From Treponema sp. (GTDB lineage Bacteria > Spirochaetota > Spirochaetia > Treponematales > Treponemataceae): DNA of 63,420 bases. The stretch is taken from the NCBI GenBank assembly GCA_016290335.1, contig JAEETM010000010.1:1-63420 (forward strand). The letters run 5' to 3'. Position 1 is the first letter of the stretch. Each line of letters begins with the position of its first letter. This document shows positions 42,765-52,343 of this stretch, one piece after another. Below the pieces are notes generated by a model. That model made no database searches, was not told the origin of the DNA, and saw only the letters and a list, made by a program, of their open reading frames with translations. Made by a program: the position numbers and the translations under genes.

Positions 42765-43724
42765 ATGATTAATATAACTCAAGATGAAATAATGAGCAAT
42801 TGGGATAACAAGGATTCTTATATTCCTCTAGTTTCTATTTGTTGTATAACCTATAATCACTCAAATTATATAGAACAATGTCTTGATGGTTTTTTAATGC
42901 AAAAGACTTCTTTTCCTTTTGAAATAATTATACATGACGATTGTTCAACTGATGGAACTACAGAAATAATAAAAAAATATGTTGATAAATATCCAAAAAT
43001 ATTTGTAACTTTTTATGAGGATGAAAACCAATATTCGAAAGGTGTAAGAGGAATATATGTTAATTATGTTTTTCCTTATATAAAAGGTCAATTTGTTGCA
43101 ATGTGTGAAGGTGATGATTATTGGATTGATTCAGGAAAATTGGAAAGACAAATTCAGTACTTAATGAAAAGTCCTGCTACGACCTTGCTTGCCGAAAATA
43201 CTCGGGTTGAGAATTCAATTAAAAATACTTCATATCTATTTTCATCTGAAACAACAGAATCTTTTTCATTAGAACAAATTTTATATAAACGAAGATTTGC
43301 AACTTCTTCAGTTATTTTCAGATTTAGTGTATTAAAAGATTTTTTACCCAGATTAAAAACATCTTGTGATACTATTATTTGGGCATGTTGTGCTTCTGTT
43401 GGTAGAATTGATTATATACCGAATGTTTCATCTGTATATAGAAGAGGACTTCAAGGTGTTACAGAGAATACGAATAAATATTTATGGGCATTAAAAAATG
43501 AGGAATGGACAAAACAAATATACGAGCTGTTCGTTCCAGAAAAGATAAAAAATCATTCTTTGGATTTTGGTTTGTTTAAGGCTTTTTTGGTTGCTTTCTT
43601 AGATAAAAAGAAACAAAAACAAGATGTTTGTAATATTGCAAAAAAAATTTTCGTATATTATAGGTTTGGTTATATAATAAGGCTGTTTTTGGAAAAATAT
43701 GGTAATAAAATTTCTAAAAAATAA
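42765..43724 (+). CDS. Glycosyltransferase family 2
   Basis: The 319-residue GT-A protein has PLVSICCITYNHSNYIEQCL, IIIHDDCSTDGTTEIIKKY and the acidic MCEGDDYWIDSGKLERQIQY motif that binds the metal/nucleotide sugar. It adds one sugar to the lipid-linked repeat unit. The length and the EGDDYW motif match the GT2 subgroup common in capsule loci. Its end overlaps the polymerase start by 26 bases. Confidence 0.92.
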   Translation: MINITQDEIMSNWDNKDSYIPLVSICCITYNHSNYIEQCLDGFLMQKTSFPFEIIIHDDCSTDGTTEIIKKYVDKYPKIFVTFYEDENQYSKGVRGIYVNYVFPYIKGQFVAMCEGDDYWIDSGKLERQIQYLMKSPATTLLAENTRVENSIKNTSYLFSSETTESFSLEQILYKRRFATSSVIFRFSVLKDFLPRLKTSCDTIIWACCASVGRIDYIPNVSSVYRRGLQGVTENTNKYLWALKNEEWTKQIYELFVPEKIKNHSLDFGLFKAFLVAFLDKKKQKQDVCNIAKKIFVYYRFGYIIRLFLEKYGNKISKK

Positions 43725-44886
43725 TTTAGCGCTTTTCATGATAAATATTTATTGGTTATTCTTACTTGTTTTACATAATACAAGTTTGTCATCTATTAGA
43801 AAAGCTAGTTTGAAAATACAGTTACTTTTTGTATTAATGCTTTTATTTATTAATATTGGCTATTTTTGTATTTGTTATGTAAAACAGACTGGTACTTTGG
43901 GAAAAATTAGTAGACCTTTTAGTAGTAAAAAGTTAGAACATTCAATAACTCTATGGTTGCTTTTAATTTCGTTAATTCTTATTTTAATTGGTATACGCTC
44001 AGGTGTTTTTAGCATGTCATACAAGGCTTATTTTCTACGTATGCGAGGTAAAGATGCAGAAGCTCTTACTGGGATAGGTTTGCTTGATTTTGGTATAAAA
44101 ATATTTATATATCCAATTCTTCTTGCATTTCTTTTTATTGAATTATATTTCAGAAATATTTCAAAAAAATTAGTTTTTTTCACCTTAGGAATAATTGTTT
44201 TTTATGTTTATCTTACTCAAACAAACTATGCATTATTAGCTGCTATTTATGTATTAGGGGTTTATTTCATTTCCGGTTATGGTGTTTTTTCCACAAAACA
44301 GTTTGTAAAAATTGTTATTCCTCTTTGTATTTTGATTATGGTAGCTGCTACTACGCGATTTGGGAAATTTTCTTTTGGAAAAATCTTTCGGTATTACTTC
44401 GTTGATTATTATACACTTGGATTTTATATGTTTCAGGAAAAAACTCAAGGCATGCAGGCTGCCGGTTTAGATTTTTCATTTGGTAGATCATTATTAGGTC
44501 CAATTGAATTATATATTAATCAGTTTTTTAGAACTATTCATCTTGGCTCTATTTTTTTTCCTGTTTATACTGAAAATATAGACTATAATGCGATTTTTAT
44601 TCCTGCAAAAATGAATGGAGCTATATCAAATGCATTTGATACAATTCTATTTACATTTTATAGGGATTTTTCATATCCGGGCATTTTTGCTGGAAGTTTT
44701 CTATTAGGAGGTCTTCTAGGATATACAAAGAAAAAAAAATCAATCTTTTGTAAGGTATTATATTGTTATATAATTTTTGTTTTATTGAAAGGTAACTCTG
44801 TTAGTCCTTTTGAACAAGCATATATATATATGACACCATTTATTTTTTATATTTTTTCAAGGAAAGGTGAAAAAAATGTCAATTAA
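43699..44886 (+). CDS. Wzy-type oligosaccharide repeat-unit polymerase
   Basis: At 395 residues it has about 10-11 hydrophobic segments and a large loop near residues 240-310 (MFQEKTQGMQAAGLDFSFG to AISNAFDTILFTFYRDF). The FRDFSYPGIFAGSFLLG-like ending is seen in O-antigen polymerase-like proteins. These are poorly conserved, and the call relies on topology plus locus position between glycosyltransferases. Confidence 0.82.
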   Translation: MVIKFLKNNLALFMINIYWLFLLVLHNTSLSSIRKASLKIQLLFVLMLLFINIGYFCICYVKQTGTLGKISRPFSSKKLEHSITLWLLLISLILILIGIRSGVFSMSYKAYFLRMRGKDAEALTGIGLLDFGIKIFIYPILLAFLFIELYFRNISKKLVFFTLGIIVFYVYLTQTNYALLAAIYVLGVYFISGYGVFSTKQFVKIVIPLCILIMVAATTRFGKFSFGKIFRYYFVDYYTLGFYMFQEKTQGMQAAGLDFSFGRSLLGPIELYINQFFRTIHLGSIFFPVYTENIDYNAIFIPAKMNGAISNAFDTILFTFYRDFSYPGIFAGSFLLGGLLGYTKKKKSIFCKVLYCYIIFVLLKGNSVSPFEQAYIYMTPFIFYIFSRKGEKNVN

Positions 44887-45787
44887 GTCAATAGTATTAA
44901 ATAATTATTTTTTAAGAGAGCTATTTTTTTTTATATTTCAAAAAAAGATAAATAAACGTAAATTGGATAAAAAAATTGACAAAATGTCATTAATTAAAAC
45001 AAAAAATCAAAAGAGGCAGAATAATCTTATTGTATCATTGACAAGTTATGGAGAAAGGCTTTCTGACTTAAGATATACTTTATATTCTTTAATTACTCAA
45101 ACTGTTTTACCAGAAAAGATTATTGTCTGGTTAGATGATAAAGAAGTAATTCCAGAATATTTACGCATTTTTGAAACTTATGGTGTAGAATTTTCTTATT
45201 GTGAAAATATTAAGTCATATAAGAAATTAATACCAACTCTTAGAAAGTTTCCTAATAAATGTATTATAACGGTGGATGATGATATTTTTTACAATAAAAA
45301 TTTAGTAAAAAAACTATGGAAATATCATATAAAGTGGCCTGATTGTAAAATAGCTCATATTGTCCATGATGTAGTTTTTTCTGATGAAGGAGCATTGATG
45401 CCTTATACAAAATGGAAACATAATGTTTGTAAAACAAAAAAAACGAAAGCATGTTTTCCAACAGGTGTAGGGGGGATATTATATCCAACAAATTTATATA
45501 GCCCAGAATTTTTAGATAATAATTTATTCACAAAATTATGTCCTAACGCTGATGATGTATGGTTCTATTTTATGGGGTTGTTGTCAGAGCAAGAAACAAA
45601 AATTGTTCCTCATCCATATAATCATTTGAGATATGTGGATATTTATAAGGAATATGGATTAAATAATAAATATACTCTACAATCATTGAATGTGAATCAG
45701 AATTTAAATGATGTACAAATACGAAATGTTATGAATCATTTTCATATCACAGATAAACAATTGTATGAGATTATTATGGAGTCCTAA
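44876..45787 (+). CDS. Glycosyltransferase, GT-A fold with DDD motif
   Basis: From the ATG at 44876 the protein has 303 residues; the start has AGGAAAGG upstream, and the frame opens at a GTG at 44867. NLIVSLTSYGERLSDLRYTL, PEKIIVWLDDKEVIPEYL and CIITVDDDIFYNKNLVKKLW show a GT-A fold with a DDD metal site. VGGILYPTNLYSPEF and CPNADDVWFYFMGLL are the other conserved blocks of this group, which is widespread in glycan loci. The sugar is unknown. Confidence 0.82.
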   Translation: MSIKSIVLNNYFLRELFFFIFQKKINKRKLDKKIDKMSLIKTKNQKRQNNLIVSLTSYGERLSDLRYTLYSLITQTVLPEKIIVWLDDKEVIPEYLRIFETYGVEFSYCENIKSYKKLIPTLRKFPNKCIITVDDDIFYNKNLVKKLWKYHIKWPDCKIAHIVHDVVFSDEGALMPYTKWKHNVCKTKKTKACFPTGVGGILYPTNLYSPEFLDNNLFTKLCPNADDVWFYFMGLLSEQETKIVPHPYNHLRYVDIYKEYGLNNKYTLQSLNVNQNLNDVQIRNVMNHFHITDKQLYEIIMES

Positions 45788-45794
45788 CGAAAAA

Positions 45795-46559
45795 ATGAAG
45801 AAAGAATATTTAGTATCAATTATTACTCCAAATTATAATTGTGCTCGTTTTATCTCAATGACTATAGAATCTGTTTTAGCTCAAACTTATTCTAATTGGG
45901 AAATGATTATTGTTGATGATTGTTCAACAGATGGTAGTTATGAGATTGCTTTGAATTATGCAAAAAATGATAAAAGAATTAACGTGCTTAAAAACGACAA
46001 TAATTCTGGAGCTGCATTTTCAAGAAATCGTGCTATTCAAGTTGCAAAAGGTGATTTTATTGCTTTTCTTGATTCAGATGATTTATGGTATCCAGAGAAA
46101 ATTGAAAAACAGTTATTATTTATGGAAAATAATAATTGTGACTTTTCTTTTACTGAATATTTACATATAGATGAAAATAATGAAAGTTTACATACAATCG
46201 CGAATGTTACTAAAAAATTATCTTATTTTAAGATGATGTTTCATTGCTGGCCTGGTTGTCTAACTGTTATGTATAATCAAAATGTTACTGGAAAAGTATA
46301 TGCAAATGATATAAAAAAAAATAATGACCATGCATTATTTTTAAGAGTATTAAAAAAATGTAGTAATGCGATGGGGATTAATGAAGTATTAGCGCAATAT
46401 AGAATTCGAAAAGGAAGTATTTCAAGTAAAAAAACAGATATCATAAAATATTACATAAAAGTTATACATGATTTCGAAAAAAAGTCTTTCCTTTTTGCAT
46501 GTTTTTGTGTATTTACACATGTATTGATAAAGTCTACCATTAAGTATAGGAAAGAGTAA
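45795..46559 (+). CDS. Glycosyltransferase family 2
   Basis: The 254-residue GT2 has LVSIITPNYNCARFISMTIE, MIIVDDCSTDGSYEIA and FIAFLDSDDLWYPEKIEKQL (DSDD metal motif). The ATG at 45795 fits the family start; an in-frame ATG at 45765 would overlap the preceding gene. The stop overlaps the next gene start (TAATG). Confidence 0.92.
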   Translation: MKKEYLVSIITPNYNCARFISMTIESVLAQTYSNWEMIIVDDCSTDGSYEIALNYAKNDKRINVLKNDNNSGAAFSRNRAIQVAKGDFIAFLDSDDLWYPEKIEKQLLFMENNNCDFSFTEYLHIDENNESLHTIANVTKKLSYFKMMFHCWPGCLTVMYNQNVTGKVYANDIKKNNDHALFLRVLKKCSNAMGINEVLAQYRIRKGSISSKKTDIIKYYIKVIHDFEKKSFLFACFCVFTHVLIKSTIKYRKE

Positions 46560-47050
46560 TGTTTTTAGCAAAATTGTATTACAAGAAAATAAAGAAAACA
46601 GAAGTTCCATATTATGCAAATTATTCATTTATAAAAATAATTTCAAAACCATTTAGGAAGATATTTATACATAATATTATTCCTTATTGTCCATTTAATA
46701 AATTACGGGTACAACTTTATAGAATGGCAGGATTTAATATTGGAAAAAATGTCTTTATAGGAATGAAATGTTATATAGATGATATGGAACCAAATATGAT
46801 TACTATAGAAGATGATGCAATTGTATCATTTGAAGTTTGTATGTGTGTTCATGGAAGATTTCAAAAGCATACGCCAATTGTAATAAAAAAGAATGCATAT
46901 ATTGGTTGTAGAACAACAATCCTTTCAGGAAAAAATGGAATAACTATTGGAGAAAATGCTGTAATAGGTGCATGCTCTTTAGTTACAAAATCTATCCCTG
47001 ACGGAGATGCTGTTTATGCAGGTGTGCCTGCAAAGAAATTGCATGAATAA
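46559..47050 (+). CDS. Hexapeptide-repeat acyltransferase
   Basis: At 163 residues it has a left-handed beta-helix: FNIGKNVFIGMKCYIDDM, ITIEDDAIVSFEVCMCVHGR (active-site His), IVIKKNAYIGCRTTILSGKN, ITIGENAVIGACSLVTKSIP and AVYAGVPAKKLHE. It probably O- or N-acetylates the glycan. The first 45 residues are basic and may associate with the membrane. Confidence 0.92.
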   Translation: MFLAKLYYKKIKKTEVPYYANYSFIKIISKPFRKIFIHNIIPYCPFNKLRVQLYRMAGFNIGKNVFIGMKCYIDDMEPNMITIEDDAIVSFEVCMCVHGRFQKHTPIVIKKNAYIGCRTTILSGKNGITIGENAVIGACSLVTKSIPDGDAVYAGVPAKKLHE

Positions 47051-47080
47051 ATTACTTAAAAATATATAGGGATAAATTAT

Positions 47081-47749
47081 ATGACACGTTTTTTTGATAT
47101 ACTTTTTTCTGGAATTGCAATAATAATTTTATTTCCATTTATGCTTCCAATCATGATTGGATTAAAATTGACAGGTGAACATGATATTTTTTACTTACAA
47201 GAAAGAATAGGTAAGAATGGCAAACCTTTCAAGGTTTTTAAATTTGCCACAATGATGCGTAATTCTGCAAACATGAAAGGTGGTCTTGTTACATTAAAAG
47301 ATGATCCTCGAATCTTACCAATGGGAAAATTTTTGCGAAAAACAAAGATAAATGAACTTCCTCAATTAATTAATATTTTTATTGGTAATATGAGTGTTAT
47401 TGGTTATCGACCTTTTGTGAAAAAACATTATGATTTGTATTCTGATGAAGTAAAAGCTCAGATTGCAAAGATTGTGCCTGGGCTTAGTGGAATTGGATCT
47501 GTTGTTTTCCGTGATGAAGAAGATATTCTTCATACTGTAGAAGATCCAAATAATGTTCATGATAACATTATCACACCTTATAAAGGACAACTTGAATGCT
47601 GGTATGTTCAACACAGAAATGTTTCAAATTATTTTAAGCTTATTTTCGCAACAGTACTTGTTGTTCTTAATCCTAAAAGCAAAGCCTGGCAAAAGTGGTT
47701 TAAAGATTTACCACCTGTGCCAGAGAATTTGAAAGAATATATTGGATAA
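47081..47749 (+). CDS. Initiating sugar-phosphate transferase (monotopic PGT)
   Basis: At 222 residues it has one re-entrant hydrophobic helix (DILFSGIAIIILFPFMLPIM), the basic ERIGKNGKPFKVFKFATMMR, DDPRILPMGKFLRKTKINEL followed by PQLINIFIGNMSVIGYRP, and the usual VPGLSGIGSV. It moves a sugar 1-phosphate to undecaprenyl phosphate, the first step of the repeat unit. It is the last gene before the helicase cassette. Confidence 0.93.
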   Translation: MTRFFDILFSGIAIIILFPFMLPIMIGLKLTGEHDIFYLQERIGKNGKPFKVFKFATMMRNSANMKGGLVTLKDDPRILPMGKFLRKTKINELPQLINIFIGNMSVIGYRPFVKKHYDLYSDEVKAQIAKIVPGLSGIGSVVFRDEEDILHTVEDPNNVHDNIITPYKGQLECWYVQHRNVSNYFKLIFATVLVVLNPKSKAWQKWFKDLPPVPENLKEYIG

Positions 47750-47788
47750 ATATTGTCATGTATTCTTTTTCATATTTTACATAAATTT

Positions 47789-47863
47789 ATTTCAAAAGAG
47801 GAATATCTCAAATGATACCTTGCAGGTTCATCATATATGAATACTCTCTATTACTTTTGAAAT
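47789..47863 (+). repeat. 75-base inverted-repeat element
   Basis: ATTTCAAAAG (47789) and CTTTTGAAAT (47854) are perfect 10-base arms. Inside, ATGAT-ACC and GGT-TC-ATCAT can form a second stem around TTGCA. It lies in the 207-base gap between the sugar transferase and the helicase cassette and could be a terminator/leader structure or a small mobile relic. The remainder of the gap is AT-rich without further signals. Confidence 0.45.
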
Positions 47864-47956
47864 ATGTTAATGTTGTAAGATGTAAAAGTTGGAGAGCGGG
47901 TACATTCATCTGATCTAACAAAAAATGAAAAATTTTTAATTGATTGATAGTAATAT

Positions 47957-48763
47957 ATGAGAGAAATATTAGAAGATTGCCATAAAATTACACAAGGAAC
48001 TATATTCTCAAATGCAAAAAGTAATGATTTTCATAATAATGTTTATGGAATACTTGTAAATGGAAGATGTGATTTAGAGCATCTGAATCATTATGATAAT
48101 TATTTATATTTGCCCATAATTCCTTATAAACTTTGGGAATCGAAGATTGCCATAAATAAAGTCTTAGAGCGTAAACATAAAGATATAATAAAATTCCTAA
48201 AATCATATGAGGAAAAGTTTTCATATAGTGCACTTTTATATATGCCAGAGCACATAAATGAGACAATAGAGCAATATATCAAAAAGCCTAAAGATCAAGA
48301 AAAAATAAAAAATGCTTTATTTTTTCTCAAAGTTTATGAAAAGTATGAAAAAAACATGGACTACTTAAAAAAAGAAACTGATGATTTCAAAACTTACTTT
48401 TCTTCTGATTTTAATGCAATACGTAAAGACTTAATTGATAATAAGTTGCCTGATTCTGTATATCTTGAGAATGTAGATATACAAGACCAAAATAAACAAC
48501 AGACAGGTCATTATGTTGTACTTATTACAGAAATTCATTCTATTCCTAAAAAGGCAATTTTAATGTTGGAGAATGGAATTGATTTGGAGTCTCATGAAGA
48601 ATTGAAACAATTTTTTGGAAATGATCAGCTTATAATACCTTGTTCAACATTGACATCACCTTATATCGAACATCTTATACAAAAAATGGTGGATTTATTC
48701 CGGGTTGGAATAGATAGAGCAGATAATTTTGAAATTCAGCAAAATGGGGGAACTAGTATATGA
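47957..48763 (+). CDS. Unknown protein paired with an SF1 helicase
   Basis: I do not recognise a named family in this 268-residue soluble protein. The N-terminus has the order ITQGTIFSN, YGILVNGRCDLEHLN and YLPIIPYKLW. That resembles a loose pattern (QGxIF ... xCDLE ... P) that I recall from uncharacterised proteins near ATPase or signalling cassettes. The middle (about 100-160) is helical and Lys/Glu-rich. The C-terminal third has HYVVLITEIHSIPKKAILML and an ending with CSTLTSPYIEHLIQKMVDLF. The stop overlaps the helicase ATG (ATGA), so the two are translated together. Confidence 0.7.
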   Translation: MREILEDCHKITQGTIFSNAKSNDFHNNVYGILVNGRCDLEHLNHYDNYLYLPIIPYKLWESKIAINKVLERKHKDIIKFLKSYEEKFSYSALLYMPEHINETIEQYIKKPKDQEKIKNALFFLKVYEKYEKNMDYLKKETDDFKTYFSSDFNAIRKDLIDNKLPDSVYLENVDIQDQNKQQTGHYVVLITEIHSIPKKAILMLENGIDLESHEELKQFFGNDQLIIPCSTLTSPYIEHLIQKMVDLFRVGIDRADNFEIQQNGGTSI

Positions 48764-51015
48764 AACCAAAATATTATTTTTTTTCAAATGATTTTATCCA
48801 TTTTTTTATGAAATATACACAATTACATAATACTCAATTTAGGCAAGGAAGTGAATTCTTGAAATTGCTTGAGAGTTATGAGGATGACTATGTAAAGTCT
48901 TTTCTTACTTTTCATGCTGTATATAAAAATGATGGCTTATATCTCTTTTCAGATAAAGATACTGCTTTGCATGGGTTTGTTCTTGATGTCGATAATATCA
49001 GAAATAAAAAAAGATATGAAAATAATGTTTTATTAATTATAGAAAAATTCTTTAGAATATATATTAAAATTGATCAGAATTATCCATTGTCTACTACAGA
49101 AATACATATTAATGGAACAACTAATTATATAGTTAATCCTTTTTCATATTCACCAAGTGATGGATTTATAAAATATATTATTAATGTTTCACCAGAACAA
49201 AAAAGAGATAGTATAAGAGGTATTAAGTTATTTTTAAATACTATTGATGGAACAGGTCAACTAGATTATAACGATTTTAAAAAGGCGAATTATCATAAAG
49301 TTATAGATAGTTTTCAATCTGCAAAAAACTTAGCATTATCATCAATCGAGAATAAGAGTGAGAATAATGAAAATTCTGTTACAGTATTTGAATTTGAAAA
49401 AGAAAAAAAATTAGATTTAGTTACTAATTATATAGGTTTTACTAAATGGGAAAAATATCTAACTAATCATCAAAAAGATATTGTTTTCTCAGATTCATTA
49501 GGGCCTGTAAAAATTATAGGTCCTGCAGGAACTGGTAAAACACTTTCATTAGTTTTAAAAGTTTTATTTCTATTAAACAAATATAAACGAGAAAATAAAC
49601 CATTAAAAATAGGCTTTGTTTGCCATTCTGAAGCCATGAAGAAGTATATAAACAGTATTTTTGCAATTGATGGTATGGAGTTTTTAGATGAAAATAATCC
49701 TGTTTCTGTTGATATTACGACTTTAATGAAATGGTGTTGTGATAATGCAGTTAAAGGTTTTTCTTTAGATGATTGCTTAGAAGTAGATTCCTGTGATTCA
49801 AAATTGATGCAACAAATGATGATTGAAAATTCTATTGAAAAGTTTATGTCTCAACATTTCAATACTTTTGAACCTTTTTTATCAAAAGAATTCAAAAATT
49901 ATATACAAAATACGCCACGCCCAAAAGTTGTTGAAAGTATAAGAAATGAAATATCTGTCTTCATAAAAGGGCCCAATATAGAATCACTCGAAGATTACAA
50001 AAAAGGGAATGGAAAAGGAAAGATTCTCCCTTTAAAAAAAGATGAAGATTTTAGTGCTGTTTTTCAGATTTATGATATATATCAAAATAGTCTATCGGAT
50101 ATCAATAAGTATGATATAGACGATGTTTCATCTGTTGCTCTAGGCTTTTTAACAAAAGCAATATGGAAGAGAAATAGAAAAATCAATGGTTATGATGCTA
50201 TATTTGTTGATGAATTGCACCTATATGATTTTTCTGAAATTTCTATATTGAAGTATATGTTGAAAGATGAAAACTTAAATCATATTGTTTGTGCAATGGA
50301 CATTACACAGTCTTCTGGAGATATGGAAATTGTTAAGTCAAATATTGCTTATTTGAATCAAGATTCAGAAAATTCGCCAATTAGTGACTTAAACATCGTA
50401 TTTCGAAGTTCACAACCAATTATTAATTTGACAAAATTTTTATTTGATTTTAAGCTTACTTTATTTGCAAACTCTAATCCTCTACATAATATATCTGTTC
50501 TTCAGAATGCTGAAGAAACACTTCCATTACTAGTTAATTGTGTTAATGATAAACAAATGATTAATAATCTTCTAAAAACAGATACATTAAAGCGACAAGA
50601 TCGTAAAAATACTATAGTTGTTTTTACTGATTATTCTCTTGAAAATCAGATAACAAGTTCATTAGAAAAAGCTAAAATTCCATTCTTAGTATTAAGAAAC
50701 AGAAATGATTATGAAACACTGAAATCAGCAAAAAATGATTCAAAATTGATAATTGGCTATATAGATTTTGTTGGCGGACTTGAATTTGATAATGTATATC
50801 TATTAGGTTTTGATATTGGTAGAGTACCTCCTCTTGATGCTTCTATGAGTCTAGAGTTCTTTACTCATATCTGGTATAGAAAAATTTATGTTGCTTTTAC
50901 AAGAGCAAAAAAGAATCTTGTAATTTATTCAAATATTGAGGAAGGGGAACATCCATTTCTTAAAACAGCATTAGAAAAAAAGTTATTGGCTATGAATAAT
51001 TGTCTACCGTCATAA
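48760..51015 (+). CDS. SF1 (UvrD-like) helicase with an unassigned N-terminal domain
   Basis: In this 751-residue protein the helicase core begins at about residue 250: KIIGPAGTGKTLSLVLKV (Walker A), FVDELHLYDFSE (motif II, DELH instead of DExQ), CAMDITQSSGDM (III), IVFRSSQPIINL (IV), YIDFVGGLEFDNVYLLGFD (V) and YVAFTRAKKNLVIYS (VI). The first 250 residues match nothing I know. There is no C-terminal nuclease motif. Codon use is very AT-rich, like the neighbouring acquired glycan genes. A defence or DNA-processing role with the upstream protein is more likely than a glycan one. Confidence 0.85.
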   Translation: MKPKYYFFSNDFIHFFMKYTQLHNTQFRQGSEFLKLLESYEDDYVKSFLTFHAVYKNDGLYLFSDKDTALHGFVLDVDNIRNKKRYENNVLLIIEKFFRIYIKIDQNYPLSTTEIHINGTTNYIVNPFSYSPSDGFIKYIINVSPEQKRDSIRGIKLFLNTIDGTGQLDYNDFKKANYHKVIDSFQSAKNLALSSIENKSENNENSVTVFEFEKEKKLDLVTNYIGFTKWEKYLTNHQKDIVFSDSLGPVKIIGPAGTGKTLSLVLKVLFLLNKYKRENKPLKIGFVCHSEAMKKYINSIFAIDGMEFLDENNPVSVDITTLMKWCCDNAVKGFSLDDCLEVDSCDSKLMQQMMIENSIEKFMSQHFNTFEPFLSKEFKNYIQNTPRPKVVESIRNEISVFIKGPNIESLEDYKKGNGKGKILPLKKDEDFSAVFQIYDIYQNSLSDINKYDIDDVSSVALGFLTKAIWKRNRKINGYDAIFVDELHLYDFSEISILKYMLKDENLNHIVCAMDITQSSGDMEIVKSNIAYLNQDSENSPISDLNIVFRSSQPIINLTKFLFDFKLTLFANSNPLHNISVLQNAEETLPLLVNCVNDKQMINNLLKTDTLKRQDRKNTIVVFTDYSLENQITSSLEKAKIPFLVLRNRNDYETLKSAKNDSKLIIGYIDFVGGLEFDNVYLLGFDIGRVPPLDASMSLEFFTHIWYRKIYVAFTRAKKNLVIYSNIEEGEHPFLKTALEKKLLAMNNCLPS

Positions 51016-51080
51016 AATTTGAATCTAAAATAAGCGAACAATTTTATTTTGTGAATATATTTTTTTAGGGAGAAATAATT

Positions 51081-52232
51081 ATGAAAGATTTTTCACGAAT
51101 TACAGATTACATTAAATCATTATACCCGGAAATGAATCCAGTTCTTTTGCACTGTCCTCAGTTCTTGGGCAATGAAAAAAAGTATTTGAATGAATGTATT
51201 GATACAAAGTTTGTATCATATGTAAGTCACTTTGTAACTGATATGGAAGATCATATTAAAAAACTTACGGGTGCAAAATGTGCAGTTGCTATGGTAAGTG
51301 GTACAGAAGCTTTGCATATGGCATTTGTTGCTGCAGGTGTAAAATCGGGTGATGAAATTGTTACTCAGCCTTTAACTTTTGCAGCTACTTCTTCAGTAAT
51401 TGTGAATTGCGGGGCAATTCCTGTTTATGTAGATGTTGACCGTGATACAATGGGAATGTCTCCAAAATCATTAAAAGAGTTTTTAGAGAATAATACAAAG
51501 CAGGAAGGTGGAAAGTGTATTAATAAAAATACCGGCCGCCTTATTTCTGCTTGTGTTCCTATGCATACCTTTGGACATCCTTGTCGCATTGATGAAATTC
51601 GTACAATTTGTGATGAACATAACATCATGCTTATTGAAGACTCTGCAGAATCTGTTGGTTCTTTCTACAAAGGAAAACACACTGGAACTTTTGGCAAAGT
51701 TTCTATTCTTAGTTTTAATGGTAATAAAACTCTTACAACCGGAGGCGGTGGTATGCTTATTACTGATGATGAAGAGCTTGCTGCCCGTGCAAAATATCTT
51801 TCAACAACTGCAAAGGAACCTGCAAAGTGGGGTTACTACCACAAAGTAGCCGGTTGGAACCTTCGTATGCCTGGAGTAAACGCTGCCATTGGTGCTGCCC
51901 AGCTTGAATATTTTGACAAGATTATTGAAAACAAGCGCGAAACTGCCCAAATGTACAAAAAGTTCTTTGCAGAACTTGGAATTCCTTTTGTTACAGAGCC
52001 GGAAAACTCTCGTGCAAACTACTGGCTTAATGCAATCTTCTTAAAAGACCGCGCCGAACGAGAAGAGTTCCTTGAGTACACAAACTCAAATGGCGTTCAA
52101 ACCCGCCCTATTTGGACCTTGATGTACAAGATGCCACCTTACGAAAAATGTGAACGAACGGATATGACAAATGCTGAATGGCTGGAAGATCATCTGGTTA
52201 ATATTCCAAGTAGTGTAAGAACAAGTATTTAG
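51081..52232 (+). CDS. LegC-type sugar aminotransferase (DegT/DnrJ/EryC1/StrS)
   Basis: This 383-residue PLP enzyme is distinct from the one at 40135. It has FLGNEKKYLNECIDTKFVS, MVSGTEALHMAFVAAGVKSG, LIEDSAESVGSFYKGKHTG and the Lys in LSFNGNKTLTTGGGGMLITD. The N-terminal TDYIKSLYP is typical of the LegC branch acting on UDP-4-keto-6-deoxy aminosugars. It probably works with the CapD-type dehydratase at 53152. A strong terminator follows, so the upstream locus ends here. Confidence 0.9.
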   Translation: MKDFSRITDYIKSLYPEMNPVLLHCPQFLGNEKKYLNECIDTKFVSYVSHFVTDMEDHIKKLTGAKCAVAMVSGTEALHMAFVAAGVKSGDEIVTQPLTFAATSSVIVNCGAIPVYVDVDRDTMGMSPKSLKEFLENNTKQEGGKCINKNTGRLISACVPMHTFGHPCRIDEIRTICDEHNIMLIEDSAESVGSFYKGKHTGTFGKVSILSFNGNKTLTTGGGGMLITDDEELAARAKYLSTTAKEPAKWGYYHKVAGWNLRMPGVNAAIGAAQLEYFDKIIENKRETAQMYKKFFAELGIPFVTEPENSRANYWLNAIFLKDRAEREEFLEYTNSNGVQTRPIWTLMYKMPPYEKCERTDMTNAEWLEDHLVNIPSSVRTSI

Positions 52233-52255
52233 TTATTGTCAAATATAAAAATATC

Positions 52256-52293
52256 AAAGAGGCTGCTAATCATAAGGTTAGGCAGCCTTTTTT
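52256..52293 (+). terminator. Terminator after the LegC-type aminotransferase
   Basis: AGGCTGC-TAA pairs with TTA-GGCAGCCT around TCATAAGG and is followed by T6. Confidence 0.88.
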
Positions 52294-52314
52294 AATGTTT
52301 TTTTTTTAGAAAAG

Positions 52315-52337
52315 TGTTATACTATTATTAGTGGAGG
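52315..52337 (+). promoter_or_regulatory. Extended -10 promoter and ribosome site of the small-ORF/GNAT pair
   Basis: TGTTATACT (52315-52323) is an extended -10 element. GGAGG at 52333-52337 stands 6 bases before the small ORF. The pair therefore has its own transcription start directly behind the terminator. Confidence 0.5.
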
Positions 52338-52343
52338 TAATTT

